DNA of 64,000 nt from Microbacterium sp. LWO12-1.2 (GCF_040675875.1 NZ_JBEGII010000001.1:3968001-4032000); one strand, 5' to 3'. Counted from the stretch's first letter, positions 1 to 9,081 are shown. Program-made: numbers and translations. Notes: generated by a model not told the origin, from the letters alone.

Positions 1-1
1 A

Positions 2-541
2 CTCTCCGGCGGTATGCGTCAGCGAGTGATGATCGCGATCGCGATGGCCAATAGCCCTCGACTCATTCTGGCGGATGAACCAACGACCGCCCTCGACGTC
101 ACCGTGCAGGCTCAGATATTGCGGCTTCTCCTTGAGGTGCAGCGAGAATCGGATGCCGCGCTCGTGCTCATCACCCACGATCTCGGAGTGATTGCGGAAG
201 TCGCGGACCACGCCACGGTGATGTATGCCGGCACCGTCGTCGAAACAGGGACCGTACGTGATGTCTTCCACCGGCCGTCGCACCCGTATACAACAGGGTT
301 GCTCCAGTCTCGGTTGACACTCACCACAGGCGAGCGTCACGAATTGCCCACCATTCCTGGTCAGCCGCCGGATCTCAGGTTGCTCCCGACAGGATGCGCC
401 TACCGTTCTCGGTGCCACATCGCGGGATCGCGCGACATCTGTCGAACAGACCGGCCTTCCTTGATCGACGTCGAGCCAGCGCACGCCTCAGCGTGCTTCT
501 TCGCCGACGAGCTCGCAGTGCCGCAGGGAGTGAACCCATGA
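2..541 (+). CDS. Peptide-type ABC transporter ATP-binding protein (DppD/OppD-like), 5' truncated by window edge
   Basis: This is the C-terminal part of an ATPase that would energise import of a peptide or similar solute through a membrane permease pair. The visible part opens inside the ABC signature (LSGGMRQR). It continues with Walker B (LILADEP), the D-loop (TALDV) and the H-loop histidine (LITHD), and ends in the cysteine-containing C-terminal region typical of oligopeptide ATPases (RPSHPYT, then CAYRSRC). Walker A and the true start lie upstream of the window. Its stop overlaps the start of the next ATPase by 4 bp (ATGA), so the two are translationally coupled. The binding protein and permeases are presumably to the left. 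The family is certain; the substrate is not. Confidence 0.93.
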   Translation, partial: LSGGMRQRVMIAIAMANSPRLILADEPTTALDVTVQAQILRLLLEVQRESDAALVLITHDLGVIAEVADHATVMYAGTVVETGTVRDVFHRPSHPYTTGLLQSRLTLTTGERHELPTIPGQPPDLRLLPTGCAYRSRCHIAGSRDICRTDRPSLIDVEPAHASACFFADELAVPQGVNP

Positions 542-1578
542 ACGAGACCATCCTCGAAGTGCGCGGGTTGAGCAAGGACTACCCCGTCGCGCGATCTGCA
601 CCGTGGCATCCTCGACGAGCGGTGCACGCCGTCACCGACGTGTCATTCTCCATCGCCAGGGGAGAGACCTTGGCGCTGGTCGGAGAGTCAGGATGCGGCA
701 AGTCCACGGTCGGCAAGAGCATCATGCAGTTCCTTCCCGCGACCTCCGGTGAGATTCTCCTCAACGGCCGTGATCTGGCCGCAATGAATCGGCGAGAACT
801 GCGTCGTGCGCGCCAAGATCTGCAGTACATGTTCCAGGACCCCTATGCGTCGCTGCCGTCTCGGATGACCATCGAGGAGATCATCAGCGAGCCACTCGTG
901 ATTCACGGAATCGGGTCAGCCAGGACCCGGCGTGCGCGCGCACACGAGTTGCTCGGCTTGGTCGGCCTCAGATCTGACCTTTCCACCCGTTATCCTCATG
1001 AGTTCTCCGGCGGCCAGCGTCAACGAGTGGGGCTCGCACGCGCACTCGCGCTGGAGCCGGAAGTGCTCATTCTCGATGAACCCGTCTCTGCTCTGGACGT
1101 GTCGGTGCAGGCGCAGGTCATCAACTTGCTCATGCGCCTTCAGGACGAGTTGTCGCTCGCCTACCTTTTCATCTCCCACGACCTGGCCGTCGTTCGCCAT
1201 CTCGCCCACCGCGTCGCAGTGATGTACCTCGGCAAGGTTGTCGAGATCGGGGCAGTGGATGATGTGTTCGAGCGCCCCCAGCACCCGTACACCCACATGC
1301 TTCTCGGCTCCGTGCCGGTGACCGACCCCGACCTGAGGGAGAGCTCCCGTCGGACCTCGGCAATCGGCGAACTGCCGGATCCGATGAATCCTCCTTCCGG
1401 ATGTGTGTTCCGCACGCGATGCGTACGAGCGGAAGATGTGTGTTCCGGCCACGCGCCGCCGCTCAGGACGATCGCCGTGGGCGAACCGGATGTGGCCTGC
1501 TACTTCCCCATCTCGGAGAACGCGGTAGTCGCCGAGAATGCGCCTGCTCCCGCCGGATATCCGGCGGTCGACCAGTGA
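538..1578 (+). CDS. Peptide-type ABC transporter ATP-binding protein (DppF/OppF-like)
   Basis: 346-aa second ATPase of the importer. Visible motifs are Walker A (GESGCGKST), the Q-loop (MFQDP), the signature (FSGGQRQR), Walker B (LILDEP), the H-loop (FISHD) and the C-terminal peptide-importer region ([11 protein letters not shown], then CVFRTRC). The ATG at 538 was chosen because it gives the canonical N terminus ([10 protein letters not shown]) and overlaps the preceding stop as ATGA; a longer in-frame upstream extension would run through the first ATPase gene. It is followed with a 4-bp GTGA overlap by the M81 peptidase, suggesting that the imported solute is that enzyme's substrate. Confidence 0.93.
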   Translation: MNETILEVRGLSKDYPVARSAPWHPRRAVHAVTDVSFSIARGETLALVGESGCGKSTVGKSIMQFLPATSGEILLNGRDLAAMNRRELRRARQDLQYMFQDPYASLPSRMTIEEIISEPLVIHGIGSARTRRARAHELLGLVGLRSDLSTRYPHEFSGGQRQRVGLARALALEPEVLILDEPVSALDVSVQAQVINLLMRLQDELSLAYLFISHDLAVVRHLAHRVAVMYLGKVVEIGAVDDVFERPQHPYTHMLLGSVPVTDPDLRESSRRTSAIGELPDPMNPPSGCVFRTRCVRAEDVCSGHAPPLRTIAVGEPDVACYFPISENAVVAENAPAPAGYPAVDQ

Positions 1579-3077
1579 AGCGGATCGCCGTCCTCGGGTT
1601 GGGGCATGAGACCAATACGTTCTCCAACGACTTGGCGACCGGGGAGCTGTACGCAGACGGAGGGATCCAACGAGGCGACGAGATCATCGAGGTTCATGCC
1701 CAGTCGCAGTCGACGTACGCAGGCTTCTTGGCGCCATTGGCGCGATCGGACGTCGAGCTCGTCCCCCTTCTGGCGGCGTGGACGAACCCCCGCGGGCGAA
1801 TCGAGAAGCGTGCTTTCGACAGCCTCTTGTCTGAGATGACCTCGTTGCTCGATGCCGGCGGCGAGTGGGACGCGATCCTCCTCAACCTGCATGGCGCTGC
1901 TGTTGCGGAAGACGTCGAAGAAGCAGATTTGCGGATCGCCCAAGCTGTTCACGAACGATCCGGTGGCGCGCCGATCGGACTCGTCGTCGACATGCACGCC
2001 AACTTGTCACCAGGCATCGCGGAGCTCGTCGATGTCCTCATGCCCTACCAGACCAACCCGCACGTCGATCCTGCTCAGCGCGGGCTCGCCTGTCGCGGAG
2101 CACTGCTCGGAATCTTGGACGGCGCACCGAGGCCGACCGTCCACATCGAGAGCATCCCACTTGCCGTCAACATCGTGAGACAGGACACCAGCGAACAGCC
2201 GATGCGCGGACTGCTCGACCAGGCGAGGACGATCGCCACCCGAGAAGCAGCCCTGGACGTGAGCATCCTGGAGGGTTTCCCGTACGCAGATGTGAAACAG
2301 ATGGGGATGTCCGTATCCGTTACTCATCCAGGGGGAGCCGACGCGGCAAAGCGGGCGGCCAGGCTGATGGCGAAGGCCGTCTGGGAGGTGAGACGGGACT
2401 TGCAAGGCGGAGGCGTGGATATCCCGTCAGCGCTGGCTGAGTCGAGCTCCAGGCAACCGGGTGACCCGGTGCTCCTTCTCGACGTGGGTGACAATGTCGG
2501 AGGTGGTGGGCCGGGCGACACGACGCACCTGCTCGCGGCCGCGATCGCGATCGGTGCACACGACCTCGTCTTCACCATCCAAGACCCGGCAGCGGCGGTC
2601 AGTCTTGCGACGGCGGCCATCGGCAGCAAAGTGAGTGCGCTGGTAGGCGGGTGGTCGAGCGAGCAAGCCGGCGAACCTGTCGAGCTGGCCGGTGAGCTCA
2701 TCTCCGCAACGAACGGCATCTATGAAGAGCCTGTCGTGGCCCATGGCGGGTTGCGGCACTTCGATACGGGGACAACCGTTGCGGTCAAGACGCTCCACAA
2801 TCTCATCGTCGTCGTCACATCGAAACTGGTGCAGCCCGTCAGCATGATGCAGTTGACTTCGCACGGAATCGATCCGGCCACGCTCCGCGGGATCGTCGCA
2901 AAGGGCGTGAACGGCCCGCGTGCAGGTTTCGAGTCACACACCCGGGGCCATGTGGCCGTCGACACGCCCGGGATAACGAGGCTCTCGATCGAGGGCCTCC
3001 CGTACCGTCGCCGGGCCAGGCCGATGTACCCGTTCGAGCACACCGAATTCGATCCTGAAAGGCATGCCAATGCGTAA
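1575..3077 (+). CDS. M81 family metallopeptidase (MlrC-like)
   Basis: 500-aa cytoplasmic zinc hydrolase of the M81/MlrC family, whose founding member degrades linearised microcystin; most relatives have unknown substrates. The N terminus (RIAVLGLGHETNTFS) carries the family's HETNTF motif. DMHAN and NPHVD supply further probable metal ligands, and DNVGGGGPGD is the conserved glycine-rich segment of the MlrC C-terminal domain. The GTG start at 1575 overlaps the upstream ATPase stop (GTGA), so import and hydrolysis are coupled. Length matches the family. The family assignment is firm. The physiological substrate is unknown; an amidated, peptide-like or N-carbamoyl compound is an inference from the neighbours. 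Confidence 0.88.
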   Translation: MKRIAVLGLGHETNTFSNDLATGELYADGGIQRGDEIIEVHAQSQSTYAGFLAPLARSDVELVPLLAAWTNPRGRIEKRAFDSLLSEMTSLLDAGGEWDAILLNLHGAAVAEDVEEADLRIAQAVHERSGGAPIGLVVDMHANLSPGIAELVDVLMPYQTNPHVDPAQRGLACRGALLGILDGAPRPTVHIESIPLAVNIVRQDTSEQPMRGLLDQARTIATREAALDVSILEGFPYADVKQMGMSVSVTHPGGADAAKRAARLMAKAVWEVRRDLQGGGVDIPSALAESSSRQPGDPVLLLDVGDNVGGGGPGDTTHLLAAAIAIGAHDLVFTIQDPAAAVSLATAAIGSKVSALVGGWSSEQAGEPVELAGELISATNGIYEEPVVAHGGLRHFDTGTTVAVKTLHNLIVVVTSKLVQPVSMMQLTSHGIDPATLRGIVAKGVNGPRAGFESHTRGHVAVDTPGITRLSIEGLPYRRRARPMYPFEHTEFDPERHANA

Positions 3078-3483
3078 GGCGCTCTCCACTCCGCACAGCG
3101 AGGCAACGCTTCCGTTCTCCTCGGCAGTCTGGGCGGGGGACTTGCTCTTCGTGTCCGGCCAGGCCTCCGTCGATGAGTCTGGTGCGTACGTCGAAGACAC
3201 GTTCGAGGGTGAGTTCCTGCGGTCCATTTCGAAGCTGCAGGAGATACTCTCCTGGGCGGGGCTCAGTATGGATGACGTTGTTCAGGTGACCGCGTACCTC
3301 GCGGACGAGTCCGACCGTGCCGAGTACAACGCCCTCTATCGTGGATCATTCGGGGTACCCTATCCTGCGCGGACGAGCATCGTATGCGGGATCGCAAACC
3401 TCAAATTCGAGCTCGACGCTGTGGCTTACCGGTCGAAGTCCCCGGAAAGCCGCATCGAGCAGGGAGAGGAAGAACATGGCTGA
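3064..3483 (+). CDS. RidA family (YjgF/YER057c/UK114) protein
   Basis: 139-aa RidA-type protein. The family hydrolyses reactive enamine/imine intermediates released by PLP enzymes, and some members are pathway-specific deaminases. Visible features are the FVSGQASVD strand, the DVVQVTAYLAD helix region and PARTSIV, which carries the arginine that binds the substrate carboxylate. The start at 3064 lies inside the last codons of the M81 gene (14-bp overlap); an ATG at 3070 is an alternative. A threonine-synthase-like PLP enzyme is encoded 1.5 kb away and could generate the enamine it removes. The role in this pathway is inferred. Confidence 0.88.
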   Translation: MPMRKALSTPHSEATLPFSSAVWAGDLLFVSGQASVDESGAYVEDTFEGEFLRSISKLQEILSWAGLSMDDVVQVTAYLADESDRAEYNALYRGSFGVPYPARTSIVCGIANLKFELDAVAYRSKSPESRIEQGEEEHG

Positions 3484-4243
3484 GCCCGCGGCAGACGGTT
3501 CGTACTCGATTCGAGCAGTCGATCGTGTGTGCGACCTACTTGATCTCGCCGCCGATTCGCCGGCCGGGCTCTCGCTCAGCGACGCCGCCCAGGGTGCGTC
3601 CATTCCCAAGAGCACCGCCTTCCGCTATCTCGCGGCGCTCGAAGCGCGGCAGTACCTCGAACGAGACCCATCCACATCGACCTATCGGCTGGGGCTGGCG
3701 TTTCGCGCGACCGACCCGCGGGGGCGAGAGCGCCTGCTCGACGTGGCCGAGCCGATCATCGAGGCGCTCCGGGACGAATGCGGCGAGACGACGAATGTCG
3801 GCGTGCTCGACGGCGGATTCGTTGTTCACGAACTGGTCGCTGAGTCGCCTCAGATGATGCGGTTGGCTGCGCGAGTCGGAGATCGTGGATTTGTGCACAG
3901 CACCGCCCTCGGGAAAGCTATTTGTGCTCAGCTGCCCGAAGATCGAGTTGTCGCGATCCTTCGTGCGAAAGGCATGGATCCGTTCACAGCGAAGACGATC
4001 ACCGACGAAGGGCGCTACCTCAAGGAGCTTGAGAAGGTCCGAGCCTCCGGATTCGGTGAGGACGATGCGGAGAATCAGGATGGGGGGCGTTGCGTTGCAG
4101 CGGTGATCCCCATCAGCGGCCTCCATTGCGGTATCAGCGTCAGCGCGCCCATCGAGCGACTGCCGAGGGAGAAAGTGGCTGGAATCGTGGAAGCGCTCCA
4201 GGCGGCGGCGGCGCAGATCGCCGAGCAAGTCGAGCCCCGCTGA
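3476..4243 (+). CDS. IclR family transcriptional regulator
   Basis: 255-aa regulator with an N-terminal winged helix-turn-helix (about residues 8-65: SIRAVDRVCDLLDL, then SIPKSTAFRYLAAL) and a C-terminal IclR effector-binding domain (HSTALGKAI, and GGRCVAAVIP near the end). The ATG at 3476 was chosen because it follows AGGGAGAGGA at normal spacing and overlaps the ridA stop by 8 bp; longer in-frame upstream extensions are out-of-frame reading of ridA. It is the only dedicated regulator in the catabolic cluster. It is therefore the best candidate to bind the CCAY-N3-ATGAAAY elements found at 6156, 9065 and 14420. That link is inferred. Confidence 0.92.
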   Translation: MAEPAADGSYSIRAVDRVCDLLDLAADSPAGLSLSDAAQGASIPKSTAFRYLAALEARQYLERDPSTSTYRLGLAFRATDPRGRERLLDVAEPIIEALRDECGETTNVGVLDGGFVVHELVAESPQMMRLAARVGDRGFVHSTALGKAICAQLPEDRVVAILRAKGMDPFTAKTITDEGRYLKELEKVRASGFGEDDAENQDGGRCVAAVIPISGLHCGISVSAPIERLPREKVAGIVEALQAAAAQIAEQVEPR

Positions 4244-4249
4244 GTCGCC

Positions 4250-5014
4250 TCAGCGCATCAGCCACCCGCCGTCGACCACGAGATCCTGGCCGGTTATGAA
4301 GGCGGCGTCTTCGCCAGCCAGGAAGAGGATTGCCGCGGCCACGTCCGCGGCTTGTCCACGGCGTTTGATCGCCTGGTGTGCGGTGATCGACTCGTCGAGC
4401 TCTCGGCCTGTGCCGTGAAGGGTGGCTTCCCGTTCGGTCTGGATCGCGCCGGGCGAGACGCAGTTCGCCCTGACACCGAAGGGGCCCAGTTCCCGTGCGA
4501 GGGAGCGAATCATCCCCGAGATGGCAGCCTTGGACGTCGTGTACGCCAGCGCGTCCGCTGACCCGAGAGTGGCCAGCACAGACGAGACCGCGATGAATGA
4601 TCCTCTCGTGCTCAACAGATGATCTCTTGATTCTCTTGCCAGCAACCACGTGCTTCGAACGTTCACGCGTGAGATCGCGTCCCACTCGTTCAGCTCCGTC
4701 TCGAAGAATGGTCCACGAAATGTCCGCGCGGCATTTGCGACGACGACGTCGATCCGCCCCCAGTGCTCGGCCGCGGAGCTGATCAGGTGGACAGGCGCGG
4801 CAGGGTCGAGAAGATCAGCCTCGACACCGACGCACTCGATTTCAGGTCGGGGCAGGGTTGCGATCACCTCAGCCCCGAGTCTGCGCGCCTCATCGGTGGG
4901 TTCGTGCGCGAGAGCGACACGATAACCGGCCGCATTGAATGCGCGTGCTGCAGCCGCGCCGATACCGCTGGATGCGCCGGTGATGACTGCAACGTGGGAA
5001 TCCGTGGGCATCAT
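4250..5014 (-). CDS. SDR family NAD(P)-dependent oxidoreductase
   Basis: 254-aa classical short-chain dehydrogenase. It shows the cofactor motif TGASSGIG near residue 12, NAAR, the catalytic serine (AVSSV), the YTTSK catalytic Tyr-Lys pair, and a C-terminal GQDLVVDGG typical of 3-ketoacyl-reductase/sugar-dehydrogenase-type SDRs. The ATGATG at 5014 follows GGAGGATGAA; the second ATG (5011) is an alternative. The start overlaps the stop of the upstream PLP enzyme, so the two form a leftward operon running from the 6.1-kb divergent promoter. It converges with the IclR gene with almost no gap. It probably oxidises a hydroxy intermediate of the pathway; the substrate is unknown. Confidence 0.92.
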   Translation of the reverse strand: MMPTDSHVAVITGASSGIGAAAARAFNAAGYRVALAHEPTDEARRLGAEVIATLPRPEIECVGVEADLLDPAAPVHLISSAAEHWGRIDVVVANAARTFRGPFFETELNEWDAISRVNVRSTWLLARESRDHLLSTRGSFIAVSSVLATLGSADALAYTTSKAAISGMIRSLARELGPFGVRANCVSPGAIQTEREATLHGTGRELDESITAHQAIKRRGQAADVAAAILFLAGEDAAFITGQDLVVDGGWLMR

Positions 5015-6099
5015 TTCATCCTCCTCGCGGTTCCGCCGGGCGAAGCCGCATCCAAGAGAGCCCCCACTTCGCCGACGGAACTGAGCGGCGGCACCGCTGT
5101 GCGATCGGTCGATGTGAAATCGTCGGGGGTCTTCCATCCAGCTCCCGTCGCGATGAGCACGATCGTATCCCTGTCGTCGTACAGGTCCGCCTCACGCAGC
5201 GCACCTGCCAGCGCGCACGCGCCGGCAGGTTCCAGAAGAATGCCTGCGCGGGCGAGATCGGCTTGCGCCTGCTGAGCGTCGTCGTCCTCGATCTCCACGA
5301 GTCCATCTCGGGGTTCGGAGAGAGCGGTGCGGACGTCGTCGAAGAGAATAGCCACCTGCAGCCCGGACAGCACGGTCGATGACCTGTCGACGGAGGACTT
5401 TCCGTCGGTGTCGAGTGAGGCTCTCACCGTCGGGTTGCCGGCCGGCTGGACAGCCCTGAGCGCCGGGCGTCGTGCACCGAGGCGACCGTACCCCCGAGCG
5501 AGCGACGCGATCAGGCCACCGCCACCGACCGGCGCGTACACCGCGGTTGCTTCAGCCGATTGTTCGGCCAGCTCGAACGCGATCGTCTCCGCCCCTCGCA
5601 TGATCTCCGGGGCGAAACGGGCGCCGGTGAGAAAGGCGAGCCATCGGCGCTCCGCGGCGATGGCTTTGACGGTTTGGGCCACAGCCAGAGTGCTGGCGGC
5701 ATCGTGTCCGAGTCCCTCGAACGGCTGAAGGCGTCCACCGGTTGCCGTGATTTGCCGGAGCTTGCCAGGGGGCGCGTCTGGAAGCGTGAGCAAGATGGCC
5801 GGAAATCCGGCTGCTGCGGCGTAGGCGGCGATCGCGGCGCCGCCGTTTCCTGACGAGGTGCCGATCGCTCCTGTGAGGCCCCGCGCGAGTACCAGGGATG
5901 CGGCGACCGCCGCGATGCGGTCCTTGAACGAGCCGCTGGGGTTGAGGTGCTCACACTTCAACAGAACCCGAGCACCATTGAATCTGGCACTGAGGCTGCC
6001 GGACACGTCAATGAGCGGAGTATCCCCCTCTCCCAGAGTGACTCTGTTCATGTCCTCTATATGAGGGAGGTGGGCTGCCCACCGCCAGATCCCCGTCAT
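5011..6099 (-). CDS. Threonine synthase-like PLP-dependent enzyme (fold type II)
   Basis: 362-aa enzyme of the tryptophan-synthase-beta superfamily. The N terminus TLGEGDTPLI and the PLP lysine in NPSGSFKDR (about residue 59) match threonine synthase. SSGNGG binds the substrate carboxylate and VGGGGL the PLP phosphate. EPAGACALAG and TGAGWKTP complete the domain. The ATG at 6099 was preferred over a GTG at 6105 because GGAAGG lies 5 nt upstream. The catabolic setting (aldolase, amidohydrolase, RidA, SDR) favours an amino-acid ammonia-lyase or beta/gamma-elimination role over threonine biosynthesis. The exact reaction cannot be set from motifs. Confidence 0.85.
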   Translation of the reverse strand: MTGIWRWAAHLPHIEDMNRVTLGEGDTPLIDVSGSLSARFNGARVLLKCEHLNPSGSFKDRIAAVAASLVLARGLTGAIGTSSGNGGAAIAAYAAAAGFPAILLTLPDAPPGKLRQITATGGRLQPFEGLGHDAASTLAVAQTVKAIAAERRWLAFLTGARFAPEIMRGAETIAFELAEQSAEATAVYAPVGGGGLIASLARGYGRLGARRPALRAVQPAGNPTVRASLDTDGKSSVDRSSTVLSGLQVAILFDDVRTALSEPRDGLVEIEDDDAQQAQADLARAGILLEPAGACALAGALREADLYDDRDTIVLIATGAGWKTPDDFTSTDRTAVPPLSSVGEVGALLDAASPGGTARRMK

Positions 6100-6155
6100 G
6101 ATCACCTTCCAGGCCTTTAGGACACCGACTTGCGGAGCGCGTCATCCGAATTGTT

Positions 6156-6186
6156 CCATTGCATGAAATCGAGATTTCAATATAGC
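6156..6186. promoter_or_regulatory. Divergent promoter/operator region, site A of predicted IclR regulon
   Basis: The 129-bp gap between the leftward PLP/SDR operon and the rightward aldolase gene contains CCATTGCATGAAAT (6156-6169). It also contains a perfect inverted repeat TGAAATC-GA-GATTTCA at 6164-6179. TTGCAT (6159) and TATAGC (6181) with a 16-bp spacer form a plausible rightward promoter that the palindrome would occlude. The CCAY-N3-ATGAAAY core recurs at two other promoters of this cluster. The motif is seen in the sequence; its use as an operator is inferred. Confidence 0.55.
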
Positions 6187-6228
6187 ATCATCTTGTCAGT
6201 TCTCGACCTACGCAGAGGAACCCAACGA

Positions 6229-7176
6229 ATGCCCATTTCAGTCCAGAACTTGTCGGCCCGAGGCGGCGTCGTCACTCCGATTGTGACTCCGCTCAACACC
6301 GACCACAGCATTGACGCGGACAGTCTCACCCGCCTCGTCCGATCAATCGCCCGCGCCGGCGCCGACGGGATCCTCGTCCTCGGGTCGACGGGAGAAGGCG
6401 GGCATCTGACTTTCGATGAACAGCAGCACGTCGTGCGCATCGCCCGCGACGCAGAGGCAGAGCTCATCCTCATCGCGACGGTTCCCGCGCTCAACACCCG
6501 GCAAGCCGAGCGCATGGCTGGTGCATTCACTCACCTGGGCGCGGACGCGATCCTGTCCGCGCCGACTTTCGCGTTCGACCTTTCTGCATCGGAACTCGAG
6601 TTGCACTTCCGTGCGCTCTCGCGAGCAACCACCGCTCCGCTCATCGCCTATCAGGTGCCGAGTCGCGCCCCGGCGTCCATCGATGCGGAGACGCTCGCTC
6701 GGCTCGCGCTCGACGGCGTGATCGCGGGAGTCAAAGACAGCTCGGGCTCGTTGGAGAGCCACGCCGCTTTTGCTGAGGCGACCAAAGATGTCGACGGGTT
6801 CGTGCGCATGTCCGGCAGCGAGACGGATCTCGTCAAGGCGTCCGCGGCAGGGTTCACCACCTTCGTGCCGGGGCTCTCCAACATCGTGGCCCCGGTCCAT
6901 GCGGCACTCGTGCAGGCGCTTGCCGTTTCTGACCTTGAGACAGCTCATCGTCTCGATTCCGCGCTGAGTGCGTACGCTGCTCTCTACACGACCCCTGATG
7001 AGGGCGCGGGCCGAACATCCCGGGCCATCGGGGCGCTCAAGGCCGCGCTCACCCGACTCGGCCTGATCGACGGGCCGACCTTGAGCTTCCCCATGCAGGA
7101 GCAGCCTGGGATGGACCAACATGCACGACGGGCGGTCGCGATGATCGATGAGACCCACCTCGTAGGCGTTGCATGA
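6229..7176 (+). CDS. Dihydrodipicolinate synthase (DapA/NanA) family aldolase-lyase
   Basis: 315-aa class I aldolase of the DHDPS/N-acetylneuraminate lyase family. GSTGEG (52-57) binds the pyruvyl carboxylate, Tyr141 in LIAYQVPS is the proton shuttle, and Lys169 in AGVKDSSG is the Schiff-base lysine. The ATG at 6229 follows AGAGGAA with 8-nt spacing. Paralogues in catabolic clusters cleave 2-oxo acids such as KDG, sialic acid or 4-hydroxy-2-oxoglutarate derivatives. Two sialidase-like genes downstream make a sialic-acid-like substrate thinkable but unproven. It overlaps the next gene by 4 bp (ATGA). Confidence 0.9.
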   Translation: MPISVQNLSARGGVVTPIVTPLNTDHSIDADSLTRLVRSIARAGADGILVLGSTGEGGHLTFDEQQHVVRIARDAEAELILIATVPALNTRQAERMAGAFTHLGADAILSAPTFAFDLSASELELHFRALSRATTAPLIAYQVPSRAPASIDAETLARLALDGVIAGVKDSSGSLESHAAFAEATKDVDGFVRMSGSETDLVKASAAGFTTFVPGLSNIVAPVHAALVQALAVSDLETAHRLDSALSAYAALYTTPDEGAGRTSRAIGALKAALTRLGLIDGPTLSFPMQEQPGMDQHARRAVAMIDETHLVGVA

Positions 7177-8114
7177 GCTCACTGGACGACAGCGCCGACA
7201 TCGTGATTCCGGTGGCGGGGTCTCCTGGAATCGCGATGCGTGTCTCTCGCGGTCGCTCACCGGGGCCAACGCTGACGATCCTCGGTGGAGTCCACGGCGA
7301 CGAATTCGAAGGGCAGCTCGCTGCAGCGCTCATCGCCGAGACGCTTGGTCCGCAGATCGAGAGGGGAGAGCTCCGGGTCATCCCGCGCGCAAACCCGATC
7401 GCAGCAGCGAGCCAGACGCGTCACACCCCTGATGACGACAAGAATCTCGCGCGGTGCTTTCCTGGTAGTCCGGACGGCACGACGACTGAACGCATCGCGC
7501 GGGCGCTGACGGAATCAGCGGTGGAGGGATCGGACGTCCTCATCGACCTGCACTCGGCCGGGAGGGCACTGAAGATGCCGCTGATGATCGGATATGACGC
7601 CGCCGACGCCCATCGGTGCGCCCCGCTTGCCGCCGCCTTCGGTGTTCCGATCATCTGGGAACACGATGTGATCGGTCCGGGGCGGAGCATCAGCACCGCA
7701 GCGGATCGTGGCATCGCGGCACTCTATGTCGAGTGCTCGGGCGGAGGCACAGTCAGGCGCGAGGAGCTGGAGGCGTTGGTTGGGGGAGTGCGTCGGGTCG
7801 CAGTCGCTCTCGGCATGGTCGACGGCGAGGTCGTAGATGGTGCTGCCCCGCGAACCATCCGCGGCGGCGACGGCAATCTCGACGCGTCGATCACGTGCAG
7901 CGGGGCGGGGATCGCCGTCTTGTTCGTCGATGTCGCACAAGAGGTCGCCGCCGGTGCGACGCTTGCCGAGATCCGGGGCGCTGACGGGCAACTGCGAGAA
8001 TCTTTGACCGCCCCGTTCGCCTCGCTTGTGATGGCCGTGCGCAGGGATGCGCCCGTCGTTCAGGGCGATTTCATCGCCATGCTGGCGCCACTGCACGGTG
8101 CGGGTCCGCAGTAG
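7173..8114 (+). CDS. Succinylglutamate desuccinylase/aspartoacylase family zinc amidohydrolase
   Basis: 313-aa M14-type deacylase. GGVHGDEFEG provides the first zinc His and Glu, and LIDLHSAG the second zinc His, as in AstE and aspartoacylase. The R-x-N-type motif IPRANPIAA lies in the expected place. The family removes acyl groups from N-acylated amino acids or similar amides. Translation is coupled to the aldolase (ATGA overlap). Together with the M81 peptidase this gives two amide hydrolases in the cluster, suggesting that the imported substrate is an N-acyl or peptide conjugate. The exact substrate is unknown. Confidence 0.87.
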   Translation: MSSLDDSADIVIPVAGSPGIAMRVSRGRSPGPTLTILGGVHGDEFEGQLAAALIAETLGPQIERGELRVIPRANPIAAASQTRHTPDDDKNLARCFPGSPDGTTTERIARALTESAVEGSDVLIDLHSAGRALKMPLMIGYDAADAHRCAPLAAAFGVPIIWEHDVIGPGRSISTAADRGIAALYVECSGGGTVRREELEALVGGVRRVAVALGMVDGEVVDGAAPRTIRGGDGNLDASITCSGAGIAVLFVDVAQEVAAGATLAEIRGADGQLRESLTAPFASLVMAVRRDAPVVQGDFIAMLAPLHGAGPQ

Positions 8115-8135
8115 ATCGGTGCACGAGGTCGAGGG

Positions 8136-8996
8136 GTGAAGGTGAGTGGTTCAACGTCGTCGAAGAGCGTGCGCGTGCTCTCGGCGGCGCCCCGATGCGC
8201 GCTTGCCGAGAGCCCGCGCTGGTCGGAGGAGGGGTGGTGGTGGGTCGACGTCGAGGTCGGTGACATCTGGAACCTTGCGCGATCCTCGCTGCCGCGGGGC
8301 CAACCCTCTGCGGTGAGGGCCTTCACGTTCGGGCGCAGGGTCTCCTACGTCCAGCCCCTGCAGAAGTCCGGGCTGCTCCTCGCTGTCGGCGCCGACATCG
8401 TCGAGCTGGGTCGGCATCAAGGCGGCGCACGGAAGCGCGCGAGCATCCCCGTGATGACTGGTGAGGTGCTGAACGATGGTGCTCTGCACGCCGACGGCAC
8501 ACTCGTGATCGGATCGGTTGGACCGAACCGTCGGGCTGACGGATGGCTGTGGTCGGTCTCTGCCCGAGGCAGGGTGACCCGTATTGCCGGACCGTTCTCG
8601 ATGAGCAACGGAATGACATGGTCGAGTGGAGAGATGCTCCTGCATGCGGACTCAGGGACGCGCACGATCTGGGCGCACACCTTTCGAGACGGATCGATCC
8701 GTCGGAGCGAGGAGTTCGCGAAGTTCGAAGAGCGCGACGGCATGCCCGACGGAATCTGCGGTGATGGGTTCGGAGGGGTGTGGGTGGCGATGTATGGCGC
8801 TGGTGTCGTCCATCACCTCGACTCCGCCGGTAGGCGACAAGGAACCATAGAGGTGGGCACCGCCCAAGTCACCAGCGTCGCCCGAGGGGGAGATGGCGGC
8901 CACACGCTGCTCATCACGACCGCACGTGAGGGTGCTCCCGATCACTCCGATGTCGACCCACTTGCCGGTCGACTGTTTCACGTGGACGTCGTCTGA
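8136..8996 (+). CDS. SMP-30/gluconolactonase/LRE family protein
   Basis: 286-aa six-bladed beta-propeller of the SMP-30 family, usually Ca/Zn-dependent lactonases. Conserved metal-site context is visible in ALAESPRW (Glu), SNGMTWS (Asn) and LHADSGTRTIWAH (Asp). PDGICGDGFGGVWVAMYG is the family's C-terminal signature region. Two GTG starts compete: 8136 (GAGG 7 nt upstream) and 8142 (GAGGGG 5 nt upstream). It lies 21 bp after the amidohydrolase, so it probably belongs to the same transcript. A sugar-acid lactone hydrolase is likely. It is the first of four consecutive propeller-type genes. Confidence 0.85.
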   Translation: MKVSGSTSSKSVRVLSAAPRCALAESPRWSEEGWWWVDVEVGDIWNLARSSLPRGQPSAVRAFTFGRRVSYVQPLQKSGLLLAVGADIVELGRHQGGARKRASIPVMTGEVLNDGALHADGTLVIGSVGPNRRADGWLWSVSARGRVTRIAGPFSMSNGMTWSSGEMLLHADSGTRTIWAHTFRDGSIRRSEEFAKFEERDGMPDGICGDGFGGVWVAMYGAGVVHHLDSAGRRQGTIEVGTAQVTSVARGGDGGHTLLITTAREGAPDHSDVDPLAGRLFHVDVV

Positions 8997-9014
8997 CTGA
9001 CATTCGATCGAGCG

Positions 9015-9077
9015 TTGACAACGCGATGTCACCCGCCCTACGGTTGAATGAAAATATGATTCCACCTAATGAAACAG
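9015..9077 (+). promoter_or_regulatory. Promoter with double ATGAAA operator, site B
   Basis: The 85-bp gap before the FG-GAP gene holds TTGACA (9015-9020) and TACGGT (9039-9044) with an 18-bp spacer, a good vegetative promoter. Immediately downstream lies ATGAAA (9048-9053), 8 nt, CCAC, 3 nt, ATGAAA (9069-9074): two direct hexamers exactly 21 bp apart. The same ATGAAA-N8-CCAC-N3-ATGAAA layout occurs inverted at 14420-14446. The position between -10 and start codon fits a repressor site. Confidence 0.6.
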
Positions 9078-9081
9078 GGCC

